Assembly: GCF_012927405.1 (NCBI RefSeq)
Contig: NZ_JABBGM010000001.1
Coordinates: 192,001-256,000 of the forward strand
Direction: 5' to 3'
Length of the DNA stretch: 64,000 nucleotides
Source of the DNA: Novosphingobium olei
GTDB taxonomy: Bacteria > Pseudomonadota > Alphaproteobacteria > Sphingomonadales > Sphingomonadaceae
The notes beneath the pieces are model-generated. The model saw only the letters and a program-made list of their open reading frames with translations, had not been told where the DNA came from and did not search any database. Of the stretch, positions 17,031 through 25,896 are shown piece by piece (position 1 is the stretch's first letter; the number at the start of each line of letters is the position of its first letter). A program made the translations under genes and the position numbers.

Positions 17031-17774
17031 ATGAGCGGGCTGAATGCGGACATCTTCGAAGATACGGAAGCCGACATCGATCTGCGCCGTTACCCGGTCA
17101 ACCAGACGGGTCCGCTGCTCGATCTTGTCCTGTTCGACCGCTTTCTCGACTATGCCTACGCCGTTCTGCTGAAGCGCGAGCCAGACCCGGAAGGGCGCAG
17201 TCATTATCGTGATCTCGCCCGCCGTGGCGTGGCCCGGCCCGCGATCGTGCGGGGCTTGCTGCGTTCGCGGGAACACAGGGCGTCGTCGGTAGAAGAGCGC
17301 GCGCTCACGCACGCCGAATTCGTCAACCGCGCCTATCAGGACATCCTGGGACGCTGGCCGGACGAGGATGGCCTTGCCACCTACCAGCGCATCGCGGCGC
17401 GGTTCAACGGTCGCCGCAAGGTCCTGGCGAACCTGCTCGCATCCGATGAAGGCCTGCGCAAGAGCGGCGGCAGGCTCGCTCGGATCGAAGGCCTGAAGGC
17501 TTATGCAAGGGCTGGCTGGCCGTTGCGGCTGCCGGGCCTCGGCACCTGGTTCGCCGCCCGACGCCGCCGGCGCCAGCGGATCGACCGGATCGCGCTCAAC
17601 CAGCAGCTTCTCGCGCGCGAGATTGCGGCCCTGCGCGAAGAGGTAGAGGCGGCAAGCCTTGGAGGAGCAGAGCCGTTCGGCTTCCTGACAGAGGCACCCG
17701 ATCCGGGATCTGCCCAAGGCAGGGCGGCGCTGGTTTTCGGCAACGCCCTGATCCGCGCGCGGCGCGAAGGGTAA
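17031..17774 (+). CDS. DUF4214 repeat protein with C-terminal coiled coil
   Basis: This 247-residue protein contains two DUF4214-like helical repeats: FLDYAYAVLLKREPDPEGRSHY at about 40-85 and FVNRAYQDILGRWPDEDGLATY at about 95-145. A basic stretch (ARRRRRQR) and a short coiled coil (ALNQQLLAREIAALREEVEA) follow. DUF4214 repeats occur in cell-surface proteins and in proteins encoded beside glycosyltransferases. A longer form from a TTG codon 30 nt upstream is possible. The gene lies 12 bp before a glycosyltransferase and probably shares its transcript. Its function is unknown; a scaffold role for glycan enzymes is a guess. Confidence 0.75.
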   Translation: MSGLNADIFEDTEADIDLRRYPVNQTGPLLDLVLFDRFLDYAYAVLLKREPDPEGRSHYRDLARRGVARPAIVRGLLRSREHRASSVEERALTHAEFVNRAYQDILGRWPDEDGLATYQRIAARFNGRRKVLANLLASDEGLRKSGGRLARIEGLKAYARAGWPLRLPGLGTWFAARRRRRQRIDRIALNQQLLAREIAALREEVEAASLGGAEPFGFLTEAPDPGSAQGRAALVFGNALIRARREG

Positions 17775-17786
17775 GGCCGGGTCTCC

Positions 17787-18836
17787 ATGCGCATTGCCGT
17801 TGCCAATGTCCAGGTGCCGTTCGTTCACGGCGGGGCCGAAGTTCACGCCGACAACCTCGTGCGGCAACTGCGCGCGCGCGGTTTCGAAACCGAGCTAGTG
17901 ACGATCCCCTTCAAATGGTATCCGCCAGAGCGCCTGCTCGAAAGCATCGCGATCGCGCGCATGCTCGACCTGTCCGAAGCCAATGGCCTGCGGATCGACC
18001 GGCTGATCGGTCTGAAGTTCCCGATCTATCTGGCCCCCCATCCGGACAAGGTGCTGTGGATCTTACACCAGTACCGTTCCGCCTACGACCTATGGGATCA
18101 CCCCGAATACGGCGATCTCATCAATCTTCCTCATGGGCAGGCGGTCCGTGCGGCCGTTCACCATGCCGATCGCCGCTTCATTCCCGAAGCGAAGGCGGTC
18201 TACGCCAATTCCCGCAACGTGGCCGACCGGCTCGAGCACTTCAACGGCATTGCCGCCCGCCCGCTATACCATCCCCCTGCGGACGCCGAGCAGTTCCATT
18301 CGGCCGAGGCGCGGGATTACCTCTTCTTTCCCAGCCGCATCACGCCGCTCAAGCGCCAGCGCTTGGTGATCGAGGCGCTGGCGCTGTGCCGGGAACCGGT
18401 GCGCGTGGTCTTTGCCGGGGCTGCGGAAGTGCCGTCGTACATGGCCGAACTGCAGCAGCTCTGCCGCGAGGGCGGGCTGGAGCAGCGCGTGGTGTTCAAG
18501 GGCTTTACCAGCCAGGCGGAGAAGCTTGCGCTCTATGCCGAAAGCCTCGGCGTGGTCTATCCGCCGGTCGACGAGGACTACGGCTACGTGACGCTTGAGG
18601 CGATGCTTTCGGGCAAGCCGGTGATCACCACGTCGGATTCGGGGGGGCCTCTCGAATTCGTCGAACATGACCGGACCGGCTTGGTCGCCACGCCGGATGC
18701 CGCAAACCTTGCCGCGCAAATGGACGCACTATGGCGCAATCGCTCCATCGCGGCGCGGATGGGCCGGGCCGGGCGGGAATACTACGATGCGCTCGGCATA
18801 TCCTGGGACAGGGTGGTAGAGGTGCTGACGGCATGA
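17787..18836 (+). CDS. Glycosyltransferase family 4 (group 1)
   Basis: This 349-residue GT-B fold glycosyltransferase has an N-terminal acceptor domain opening with a glycine-rich loop (VPFVHGGAEVHADNL). The C-terminal donor domain has FFPSRITPLKRQRLVIEAL and the EX7E-type retaining motif in EDYGYVTLEAMLSGKPVITT. It would transfer a hexose from a nucleotide sugar onto the growing capsule repeat unit on the cytoplasmic side. Its stop overlaps the next start by ATGA, so the two glycosyltransferases are coupled. Confidence 0.92.
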   Translation: MRIAVANVQVPFVHGGAEVHADNLVRQLRARGFETELVTIPFKWYPPERLLESIAIARMLDLSEANGLRIDRLIGLKFPIYLAPHPDKVLWILHQYRSAYDLWDHPEYGDLINLPHGQAVRAAVHHADRRFIPEAKAVYANSRNVADRLEHFNGIAARPLYHPPADAEQFHSAEARDYLFFPSRITPLKRQRLVIEALALCREPVRVVFAGAAEVPSYMAELQQLCREGGLEQRVVFKGFTSQAEKLALYAESLGVVYPPVDEDYGYVTLEAMLSGKPVITTSDSGGPLEFVEHDRTGLVATPDAANLAAQMDALWRNRSIAARMGRAGREYYDALGISWDRVVEVLTA

Positions 18837-20113
18837 GCCGGACCTTCTGGTTCAGTCCGGTCCCGCCGTCGCGCACCGATATCGCCCAGTATTCCGCCCG
18901 GATCGTGCCGCATCTTTCATCGCGGATCGAACTTCAGGTACTCCACCCCGGCGCCGCGCAAGGGGATGGGCAGCTGGGCGCGCAGCCGATGGCCGGCGTA
19001 TCGCCGCGCGCGTTGAACGCATCGTGGTCCTGTCTCTACAACATCGGCAACAACCCGGTCTTCCACGGTGAAATCCTGCACACGGCAAGGCGGCATCCCG
19101 GCGTGGTCGTGCTGCACGACCGGTCCTTGCAGGACCTGTGTCATGCGGTTCTGGATCGCGAAGCTGCCGACAATGGCGGCATGGCTTCCTATGCGGCGGC
19201 CATGGCGCACTGGTATGGACGGCCCGGACGCGAGGCTGCAAGAGCGGTCCATGCCGGTGACGCGACGATTTCGTCCATCGCCGGCGATTTCCCCTTGTTC
19301 GAGGTCGCCCTGCAGGGGGCGCTCGGCGCCGTGACCCACAACCCGCTGGTCGCCGACGAAATTTCCGAGCGGTTTCCCGGCATGCCCGTCGCGACCTTGC
19401 CGCTGCCCTATAGCCCCCCCGCCGAGCCGGCCCCGGGACCGCCCCAGCTGACCCCCGATCGACCGATTCGCCTCGTCATGTTCGGCTATCTCAATCCCAA
19501 CCGCCGACTGTGCGAGTTCCTGCGTGCCTGGGCGCAATCGCCCTGGAAGCATCGCTTCGAACTGGATCTCGCCGGTGAGATGAACAACGGGCCAGAGGTC
19601 AGGTCCGCGATCGCCGAGGCAGGGCTGGGCGAGCGGGTTCGCGACCATGGGTTCTTGCCCGATGACCGGCTTGATGCGCTGATCCGGCAGGCGCACCTGG
19701 TGCTCAACTTGCGCAATCCGACCATGGGGGAAGCATCGGGCTCGCAATTGCGCATATGGGCCAATGGTGCCGCCTCGGTGGTCTCCGGCACGGGCTGGTA
19801 CCGCCAGTTGCCGCAAGGATCGGTCCTGCAGATCTCGACCGAACGCGAACACGAAGACCTGCTGGCGCTGCTCGATGATCTTGCCGAAGGGCGCATAGAT
19901 CCGGGCAAAGTCGCACGGCGCGGTGCGCAGTGCCTTTCCGCCAGCGATCCGGCCCTGTACGCCGCCGCGCTGGCCGAATGGCTCGTGGAGCGGCGGGAAG
20001 CCATGTTCGCGCACTGGAGCGAAACCGCGCTGATCGAGGCAACGGCGCGAAACTATGCGGCATGCACCCCGCCGCGCTTCATCCCCAGGTTGCCGGATCG
20101 CCTGCTCGGCTGA
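18833..20113 (+). CDS. Glycosyltransferase, GT-B fold
   Basis: This 426-residue protein begins FWFSPVPPSRTDIAQYS, the opening seen in group 1 glycosyltransferases of polysaccharide loci. The donor half contains RLVMFGYLNPNRRLCEFLRAW, GFLPDDRLDALIRQAHLVLNLRNPTMGEASGSQLRIW and WYRQLP. The acidic residue in MGEASGSQ likely corresponds to the first Glu of the retaining motif. It is coupled to the preceding glycosyltransferase by ATGA. It ends head-on with the leftward glycosyltransferase gene, the stops being adjacent (20113 and 20114). Sugar specificity is unknown. Confidence 0.88.
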   Translation: MSRTFWFSPVPPSRTDIAQYSARIVPHLSSRIELQVLHPGAAQGDGQLGAQPMAGVSPRALNASWSCLYNIGNNPVFHGEILHTARRHPGVVVLHDRSLQDLCHAVLDREAADNGGMASYAAAMAHWYGRPGREAARAVHAGDATISSIAGDFPLFEVALQGALGAVTHNPLVADEISERFPGMPVATLPLPYSPPAEPAPGPPQLTPDRPIRLVMFGYLNPNRRLCEFLRAWAQSPWKHRFELDLAGEMNNGPEVRSAIAEAGLGERVRDHGFLPDDRLDALIRQAHLVLNLRNPTMGEASGSQLRIWANGAASVVSGTGWYRQLPQGSVLQISTEREHEDLLALLDDLAEGRIDPGKVARRGAQCLSASDPALYAAALAEWLVERREAMFAHWSETALIEATARNYAACTPPRFIPRLPDRLLG

Positions 20114-21367
20114 TCAGGCGAGCAGGCAGTCGAAAGCCTTCACCAGCTCCAGCACGGTCCCGTCCCAGTCGGGCAGGGGCGGGAGGGTCTCATCGCGCGC
20201 GCCTGCGGCCAGCGAGAGCAGGATCGCATCGGCCAGCGCACGCGCATCGGCGTGTTCGGGAAAAAAGCGGATGCGATCGTTAACATGGCGATGGAACACC
20301 GCGATGTCGCGGGCCAGGACCGGCGCACCCAGCGCCAGCGCCTCGTCCAGCGGCAGGCCGTAGCCCTCGGCGAGCGAGGGCACCAGCGCCAGCCGGCAGT
20401 GGCGATAGGCGGCGTGAAGCGCTTCGTCGGTGACGTCGTCGAACCAGAACAGCAGGCGGCCGTAGTGTTCGTGCTGCCGGATCGCGGCCTGAAGCGCAGC
20501 CGTGTTCCATCCCGGACGACCGATCAGGACAAGGGGAATGTCGAGGCCTTGGCGCCACAGCAGCTCGAATGCCGCCAGCGCATCGGCATGCCCCTTGCGC
20601 GGTTCAAGCGTGCCGACGATCAGCACGGCCCGCGCGAACGTCGCCGCATCCAGCGCCGGTGCCTGCGGCAGGTGCTCCTGGCCGAGCAGCCTGTCAGCTG
20701 GGGTGATGTTCGAACCCGGCGTGATGGTGATGATGCGCGGCAGATCCGCGCGCCTGTAGCGCGTTGCCAGCATTTCCTTCACCTGCCGCGTCACTTCAGG
20801 CGATACGCAGAAGATCCCATCGGCCAAAGTGGCGCAGACCCGCATCCAGCGCCGGTATTTGAGGCGCGACGGGTATGTGAACCAGTGCGGATGGGTCATC
20901 GGCAGGATATCGTGGACCAAAAACCACATCGGCGTTCCGGACTGCCGCAGCGCCTGAAGCTGCTTGCGGGACCGATGCACCGCGTCGGTGGCGAAATCCA
21001 GCCCGAAGAACAGGCTGTCAGGCCCGCCCGCCAGCGCATCGCCCGACAGCGTGACATACCCATCGCGCAGCCTGCGCACGATGACAGGCTCGATCGCCAC
21101 ATCGGGATGGACTGCCAGCCGCAACCGATCCCGCAGCGATCGCACGACCCGCTGGATGCCGGTTCCGGCGTCGTGCTTGTGGATGACGGACAGATCGACC
21201 AACAACCGCTTTGGCCCGTGGCCGGGCGGCGCCGGCAGCGCTGCGCGCGCGCGGGCGATCAGGCGGGCTTCGCGTGCCGGGGGGAACGCCAGGCGATCGG
21301 CAAGGTCGCGCGCTCGCCAGCGCAAGTGGTCGAATATCGCCTTCACGCGGCGTGTGATCTTGCCCAT
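20114..21367 (-). CDS. Glycosyltransferase family 4, leftward
   Basis: This 417-residue group 1 glycosyltransferase has a basic N terminus, LLVDLSVIHKHDAGTGIQRVVRSL (the loop of mannosyltransferases with a TGIQRV motif), a VGTLEPRKGH donor-domain strand and the EX7E motif in LVPSLAEGYGLPLDEALALGAPVLA. TGIQRV enzymes often transfer mannose or a deoxyhexose, a family tendency and not a proof. It is separated from the upstream ABC ATPase gene by only 10 bp and probably belongs to the leftward kps-like operon. Confidence 0.92.
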   Translation of the reverse strand: MGKITRRVKAIFDHLRWRARDLADRLAFPPAREARLIARARAALPAPPGHGPKRLLVDLSVIHKHDAGTGIQRVVRSLRDRLRLAVHPDVAIEPVIVRRLRDGYVTLSGDALAGGPDSLFFGLDFATDAVHRSRKQLQALRQSGTPMWFLVHDILPMTHPHWFTYPSRLKYRRWMRVCATLADGIFCVSPEVTRQVKEMLATRYRRADLPRIITITPGSNITPADRLLGQEHLPQAPALDAATFARAVLIVGTLEPRKGHADALAAFELLWRQGLDIPLVLIGRPGWNTAALQAAIRQHEHYGRLLFWFDDVTDEALHAAYRHCRLALVPSLAEGYGLPLDEALALGAPVLARDIAVFHRHVNDRIRFFPEHADARALADAILLSLAAGARDETLPPLPDWDGTVLELVKAFDCLLA

Positions 21368-21377
21368 GGCGGACGGC

Positions 21378-22046
21378 TCAGTCCGCCGCCCTCGCCGATG
21401 TCACCTCGGCATAATGTTCGAACGCCGGGTCCAGATCGTCGAAATAGGTCAGCTTCCCGTCGGACAGGACCGCTGCGTTGTGGCAGTGCTGCCGGACGTA
21501 GCCGGGATCGTGCGACACGATGATCTTGGCCTTGTCGGCCCGCTTTTCGAACAGTTCGACCATGCATTTGGCGTGGAAGCGGGCATCGCCGACAGCGATG
21601 ATCTCGTCGATCAAATAGCAGTCAAAATCCACCGTCATCGAGATGGCAAAGGCGAGGCGGGCGCGCATGCCCGATGAATAGGAGCGGATCGGTTCGCGCA
21701 GATAGATGCCAAGTTCCGAGAAGTCCTCGACGAAATCGACGCAGTCGGCCGGGTCAACGCCATAGACGCGGCAGATGAAGCGCAGGTTGTCGTATCCGGT
21801 GAGCGTGCCCTGGAACGCGCCGCCGAACGCCAGGGGCCACGATACGCTCATCGTACGGCGCACCGAACCGGCGGTGGGCAGCTCCGTTCCGGAAATCAGC
21901 CGGATCATGGTGGACTTGCCGGCGCCGTTGCGGCCCAGGATGCCCAGCTGCTGCCCCGGGTGGACGCGCAGGTTGACACGATCGAGCACGCGGACCGGGC
22001 CGGAGTTGGTCTTGTAGTCCTTTACGACGTCTTCGAGCTCGATCAT
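21378..22046 (-). CDS. kpsT: Capsular polysaccharide exporter ATPase, KpsT-like
   Basis: This 222-residue ABC ATPase has Walker A GRNGAGKST at 38-46, a signature in the KpsT style (YSSGMRARLAFAISM rather than LSGGQ), and Walker B CYLIDEIIAVGD followed by the switch histidine region IIVSHDPGYVRQH. Short size and the SSGM signature place it with KpsT/CtrD/BexA, which energise export of group 2 type capsules across the inner membrane. Its start overlaps the stop of the permease gene by 4 bp, so the pair is co-translated. Confidence 0.93.
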   Translation of the reverse strand: MIELEDVVKDYKTNSGPVRVLDRVNLRVHPGQQLGILGRNGAGKSTMIRLISGTELPTAGSVRRTMSVSWPLAFGGAFQGTLTGYDNLRFICRVYGVDPADCVDFVEDFSELGIYLREPIRSYSSGMRARLAFAISMTVDFDCYLIDEIIAVGDARFHAKCMVELFEKRADKAKIIVSHDPGYVRQHCHNAAVLSDGKLTYFDDLDPAFEHYAEVTSARAAD

Positions 22047-22846
22047 TCGGGAATAACTTCGTCAGCGACTACCCGCAGGATCGACAGGCCCAGGATCGAC
22101 AGGACCATGTTGCAGGCGAGCATGTAGGGCATGTCATAGATCGCGTGGATCTTGGAGCCGAAGAACCCTTCGCGCAGGTATTCGGTGCCATTGATCATCG
22201 GCAGGTATTTCAGGATGGCCTGGGCCTGCGGCGGCAGCGCGCTGAGCAGGAAGGCCGCACCCGAAAGCGGGAACATCAGGTACGAAACCGGATGCCACAG
22301 CTTGTGGATGATCTCGGACTTTTCGGACGCCGCGCCTAGGAAGATCGCCAGCGCGGCCCCGAACCAGGCGAGCATGACCCAACCGCCGATGACCTGGAGG
22401 ACATCTTCGGGCGGGCTCATCTGCCCGGTCAGGACGAACAGCGTTCCCAGCACCATCAGCGAACTCGTTGCCCCTGCCGCTTCCAGAAGGATGCGGGTGA
22501 AGAAGATGTCGATCACCCGCACGTTGCGATGGAACAGCAGCGACCGGTTAGGGTCGATCGCGTCGATGCAACGCGCCGGCATGTTGCGCCACAGCAGCAC
22601 CGACGAATAGCCGGTGATGGCAAACGCAACGATGGGAAGGTCCGATCCGTGGACCGACTTGGTCGCCGTCCACAGCGCGGTTACGCCCAGCGTGAACATC
22701 ATCGGTTCGACGAACAGCCACAGGAAGCCAATGTTGTGCCGCCCGTAACGGGTCAGCACTTCGCGCATCAGCAGAGCCCAGATGACCCGCCCCTGGATCG
22801 CCAGCGAAGTCCGGAACGGCGTTTCGGGGGCGGAGTGCGCCTCCAT
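22043..22846 (-). CDS. kpsM: Capsular polysaccharide exporter permease, KpsM-like
   Basis: This 267-residue ABC-2 type permease has about six hydrophobic segments and the opening VIWALLMREVLTRYGRHNIGFLWLFVEPMMF typical of KpsM/BexB (short amphipathic start then first membrane span). Near the C terminus is YLMFPLSGAAFLLSALP then a reentrant-like loop and a final span. It forms the inner-membrane channel with the KpsT-like ATPase. The start ATG overlaps the stop of the KpsE-like gene (TAATG); a longer in-frame start 17 codons upstream is less likely. Confidence 0.92.
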   Translation of the reverse strand: MEAHSAPETPFRTSLAIQGRVIWALLMREVLTRYGRHNIGFLWLFVEPMMFTLGVTALWTATKSVHGSDLPIVAFAITGYSSVLLWRNMPARCIDAIDPNRSLLFHRNVRVIDIFFTRILLEAAGATSSLMVLGTLFVLTGQMSPPEDVLQVIGGWVMLAWFGAALAIFLGAASEKSEIIHKLWHPVSYLMFPLSGAAFLLSALPPQAQAILKYLPMINGTEYLREGFFGSKIHAIYDMPYMLACNMVLSILGLSILRVVADEVIPE

Positions 22847-23958
22847 TATTCCCGATGCTCCCTGACGCCGGCCAGCAGCATGCTCAGCACGCCCCAAGCG
22901 ATCAGGCCAAGGGCAAGCGCTGCGAAGATGCCGCGCAGGCGCCGCGGCTCGAGCGCCTTGTCGGGAAGATTGGGCTGGGCAATGCGTTCGACATAGGCCT
23001 GCTGGTGCAGCGCTTCGCTGCGCGCTTCCTGCAGCGAGGTCATCGCCGCGGCGAGGCGCTTGCTGGCCATTTCATTGTCGAGCACGAGCCGTTCGTAACG
23101 CGCGGCCTTGGCCGAAAGCGATGAACGATCGCCGGCAACCTGACCCATCTGTCGGGCGATCTCTCCGGTCAGGGATGCGATCTGCGTCCTGATGCTTGGG
23201 ATCTGGGGGTTGTCCGGCACGCTGCTTTCCAGTTCGGCAAGCTGGCTGCGCGCGGCGATCAGCCTGTCCTGAAGCTTGGAGATCATCTGCAACTGGACCG
23301 TCGCCTGCTGTTCGGGATCGACCACGCCGGTGTTGTTGCGGTACTGCGCAAGGCGCGCAGCCGCATCTCCGGCCATCTTCTGCGCTTCGGCCACTTCGGA
23401 TTCGGCATAGTCGACCAGATCCTTGCGCCCGCGCTGATTGAGGCGATTTACCAGAGCTTCGGACTGTTCAAGCAGCTCACGGTTGAAGCGCTGCGCGTCC
23501 TGGGGGTTGTAGGCCCTGACCGTCAGCGTCGTGATGGCGGACCCGGAATCGAAGTCCGCGCCGATCTTGTTGTTGAAATAATTGTGCAAGTCTTCGAAAG
23601 ACCCGCCTGTGCCCAGGGGGTTGAAGCGATCGAAGATCGAGATCGAGTGATCGCTGTACGACTTCGCGACATCGCCGTTGCGATTGATGGCTTTGAGCGC
23701 ATCGCGCGATCCGATGTAGAACTTGGCGGCCTGCGTCTCATCCCCGGCATTGGCGAAGCCGGCGGTCTTGAGAATTACACCCAAGCCCGAAGAAGCGGGC
23801 TTCTCGGGGCTGCGGATCACGAAGCGTGACTCGGAGACGTAGACGTCCGATGCCAGAAATCCGTAATAGAGAACGGCAAGCGCCGTAGGCAATACTACGG
23901 TCAGCAGGAACAGCCAATCAACCTTCTTGAAGAGATTGGGAAACTTATTCGTATTCAT
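22846..23958 (-). CDS. kpsE: Capsule export inner-membrane protein, KpsE/Wzz-like
   Basis: This 370-residue protein is a polysaccharide co-polymerase/export adaptor. One transmembrane span lies near residues 15-35 (WLFLLTVVLPTALAVLYYGFLA), a large periplasmic part with a long coiled-coil middle follows (EVAEAQKMAGDAAARL through LDNEMASKRLAAAM), and a second span near 340-362 is preceded by the Pro-rich segment PNLPDKALEPRR typical of this class. It connects the ABC exporter to the outer-membrane KpsD/Wza partner, here encoded at 31363. The gene heads the leftward exporter operon; upstream is the divergent sulfotransferase-like gene. Confidence 0.9.
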   Translation of the reverse strand: MNTNKFPNLFKKVDWLFLLTVVLPTALAVLYYGFLASDVYVSESRFVIRSPEKPASSGLGVILKTAGFANAGDETQAAKFYIGSRDALKAINRNGDVAKSYSDHSISIFDRFNPLGTGGSFEDLHNYFNNKIGADFDSGSAITTLTVRAYNPQDAQRFNRELLEQSEALVNRLNQRGRKDLVDYAESEVAEAQKMAGDAAARLAQYRNNTGVVDPEQQATVQLQMISKLQDRLIAARSQLAELESSVPDNPQIPSIRTQIASLTGEIARQMGQVAGDRSSLSAKAARYERLVLDNEMASKRLAAAMTSLQEARSEALHQQAYVERIAQPNLPDKALEPRRLRGIFAALALGLIAWGVLSMLLAGVREHRE

Positions 23959-24055
23959 GTCCTGCCTGTAACAACCCTTAAGTCAGCAGGATAAGCTGCG
24001 CCACCCTTGCAATGACAACTGCACTGCGGGGCGGTTTTGCACCAATTCTGCTGCA

Positions 24056-24085
24056 TTGCAACCACACAAGGCCCAACTCTATGAT
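24056..24085 (+). promoter_or_regulatory. Candidate sigma-70 promoter for the sulfotransferase-like gene
   Basis: TTGCAA and TATGAT are spaced by 18 bp, matching 4/6 and 5/6 of the consensus, about 108 bp before the chosen start at 24193. The element lies in the 234-bp divergent gap between the kpsE-like gene and the sulfotransferase-like gene. Sphingomonad promoters often depart from consensus, so this is only a candidate. Confidence 0.35.
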
Positions 24086-24192
24086 ATGGATACGAAACGC
24101 CTTTGTCATATGACACGCTATCCAGCGTCACGAAGTCGGAAGGGATCGCAAAGGACTGGCCTTGTCCCGGGCCGGCTGTACGGGAGATTAAG

Positions 24193-25896
24193 ATGCAAGA
24201 CCACGGAGCGTCAGCCGTGGACCGGTCGGCAAAACGCAGGCTAATCGCCGATCACCTGGAAGGGGTGCCCCATGCCCTGCAGGATGGGCCGGTTTTCCTG
24301 TACTCGGGCTTTCGCACCTGCAGTACATGGCTGTGGACCAAATTCCGCGCGCATGAACGGCTGCTTTGCTACTACGAGCCCTTCAACGAGCAACTGGGCG
24401 GGCTGACGCTTTCCACCCTGGGCGAGGCGCGTCCCGACGGATGGCGCTCGCATCATCCGCGCGGCGCTCCCTATGCGCTGGAATACGCCGGTCTGCTTGA
24501 CGGTGATGCGGGCGTTCCCGGCTTTCCCCCGTCGCGCGATCTGGCCGACCGATACATCGGCGCGGCGGGGCCGGAGGGGCCGCTGGACGAGGATGTGGCC
24601 GCGTATGTCGAGCAACTGATACGCCACGCCCGATCCCGCCAGCGTGTGCCGCTGCTCGCCTGCACGCGTCTGCTGGGGCGCGCCGATGGCATGAAGGCGC
24701 GTTTTGGCGGGTTCCACATCCTGCTCGTTCGCAACCTTTATCAACAATGGAACTCCTATGCGGGGCAGGCCCGCTTCGGGAACTGGTACTTCCTCGATAC
24801 CCTGTATGAAACGCTGGGCCTTGCCGGTCGCGATCCAGTGATCGACCATCTGGCAAGGCTTTTCCCTGCCGAATCGACCTCCAGTCTCGAAGCGTGGGTC
24901 AATCCCGCCAATTTCGACAACGTCTTCTGCTACTTCGTCGGCTTCCATCTCTACTTTCTGACGCTGGCGCGGCGCTCGGCGGATCTGGTGGTCGATGCGA
25001 ACGCGCTTTCCGGGCCGGACCCCGATTATCGTCGCGAAGTGGTCGATGCGATCGCGCAGGCCATCGGCATTTCGCTCGATCTCGACGATGCCAGCGAACG
25101 GATGGACTTCCCGCTCCACCCGATTGCCAATCGCCCGGCCTGCGTCATCCTGGTCGACGAGATTGCCGATAGGATCAAGGCGGCCTGCAAAGCGACCGAC
25201 GACGAAAAGGCGTTCATCGACAAGCTCGTTGCGGACATCTGGACCGAGCAGGCCGTTTTTGCCCGCCAGGCCGCGGGCGCCTTCGAATACCTGGCTGCCG
25301 CCGATGCCCGGACAGAGGCTGCCGTGGAGGCCCGGGTGCGGTCTGTGCAGGAAGATGCCGAGCATCGGTTGGCGCAAATCCATGCGGAGCGCGACGCCTT
25401 CGTTCGCGAACTGGAAGCCGCGCGGCAGGAGCTTGCGCAACGCGAAGCGCAAGCCGTGGGGGAGCGCGCGTCGCTCGAATTGCGTCTTGCCGAAGCGGAT
25501 GCGGAGCTTGCCGCAGTCCAGGCGCAGTTGGCCAATTTGCAGCAGGCCCATGCGCAAGCACTCGACGCTGCCCGAACGAAGGCAGAGGAAAGCGCGGTGC
25601 ACGTGGCCGGGCTCGAGCAGCAACTGGCCGCCGCGCGCGACGAACTGGCGCGGGTGACAGAAGCGCAGGCGCAGGTTTCGCACGATCTGCAACGCCAGGA
25701 GGCGTGGAACCGGCAACTGGAAGCCGAACTGGCTACCGCACTGGCGCGCGTGGCGGAGCAGGAAGGCCTTCTGTCCGCTGCCGAGGAAAGGGAGCGCGCA
25801 CTGCAGCATCGCGTCGATGTGCTGGAGTGCAGCATCGCGAGGGTCGATGCTGTCAATGCTGACCTGACAGGCCGGCTGATCGCCGCTCGGTGTTGA
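24193..25896 (+). CDS. Sulfotransferase-like protein with a long C-terminal coiled coil
   Basis: The 567-residue protein has two parts. Residues about 30-360 resemble a sulfotransferase: the PAPS 5'-phosphosulfate loop is visible as YSGFRTCSTWLW at 37-48, and the 3'-phosphate motif as VRNLYQQWNSY with Arg180 and Ser188. Residues about 365-560 are an almost uninterrupted Ala/Glu/Gln-rich heptad region typical of a coiled coil. The start was placed at MQDHG because GGGAG lies 6 nt upstream; the 30-codon in-frame extension has no such site. It probably sulfates a sugar of the capsule or its precursor in the cytoplasm. The coiled coil could mediate oligomers or docking; that part is inference. 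Confidence 0.78.
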   Translation: MQDHGASAVDRSAKRRLIADHLEGVPHALQDGPVFLYSGFRTCSTWLWTKFRAHERLLCYYEPFNEQLGGLTLSTLGEARPDGWRSHHPRGAPYALEYAGLLDGDAGVPGFPPSRDLADRYIGAAGPEGPLDEDVAAYVEQLIRHARSRQRVPLLACTRLLGRADGMKARFGGFHILLVRNLYQQWNSYAGQARFGNWYFLDTLYETLGLAGRDPVIDHLARLFPAESTSSLEAWVNPANFDNVFCYFVGFHLYFLTLARRSADLVVDANALSGPDPDYRREVVDAIAQAIGISLDLDDASERMDFPLHPIANRPACVILVDEIADRIKAACKATDDEKAFIDKLVADIWTEQAVFARQAAGAFEYLAAADARTEAAVEARVRSVQEDAEHRLAQIHAERDAFVRELEAARQELAQREAQAVGERASLELRLAEADAELAAVQAQLANLQQAHAQALDAARTKAEESAVHVAGLEQQLAAARDELARVTEAQAQVSHDLQRQEAWNRQLEAELATALARVAEQEGLLSAAEERERALQHRVDVLECSIARVDAVNADLTGRLIAARC

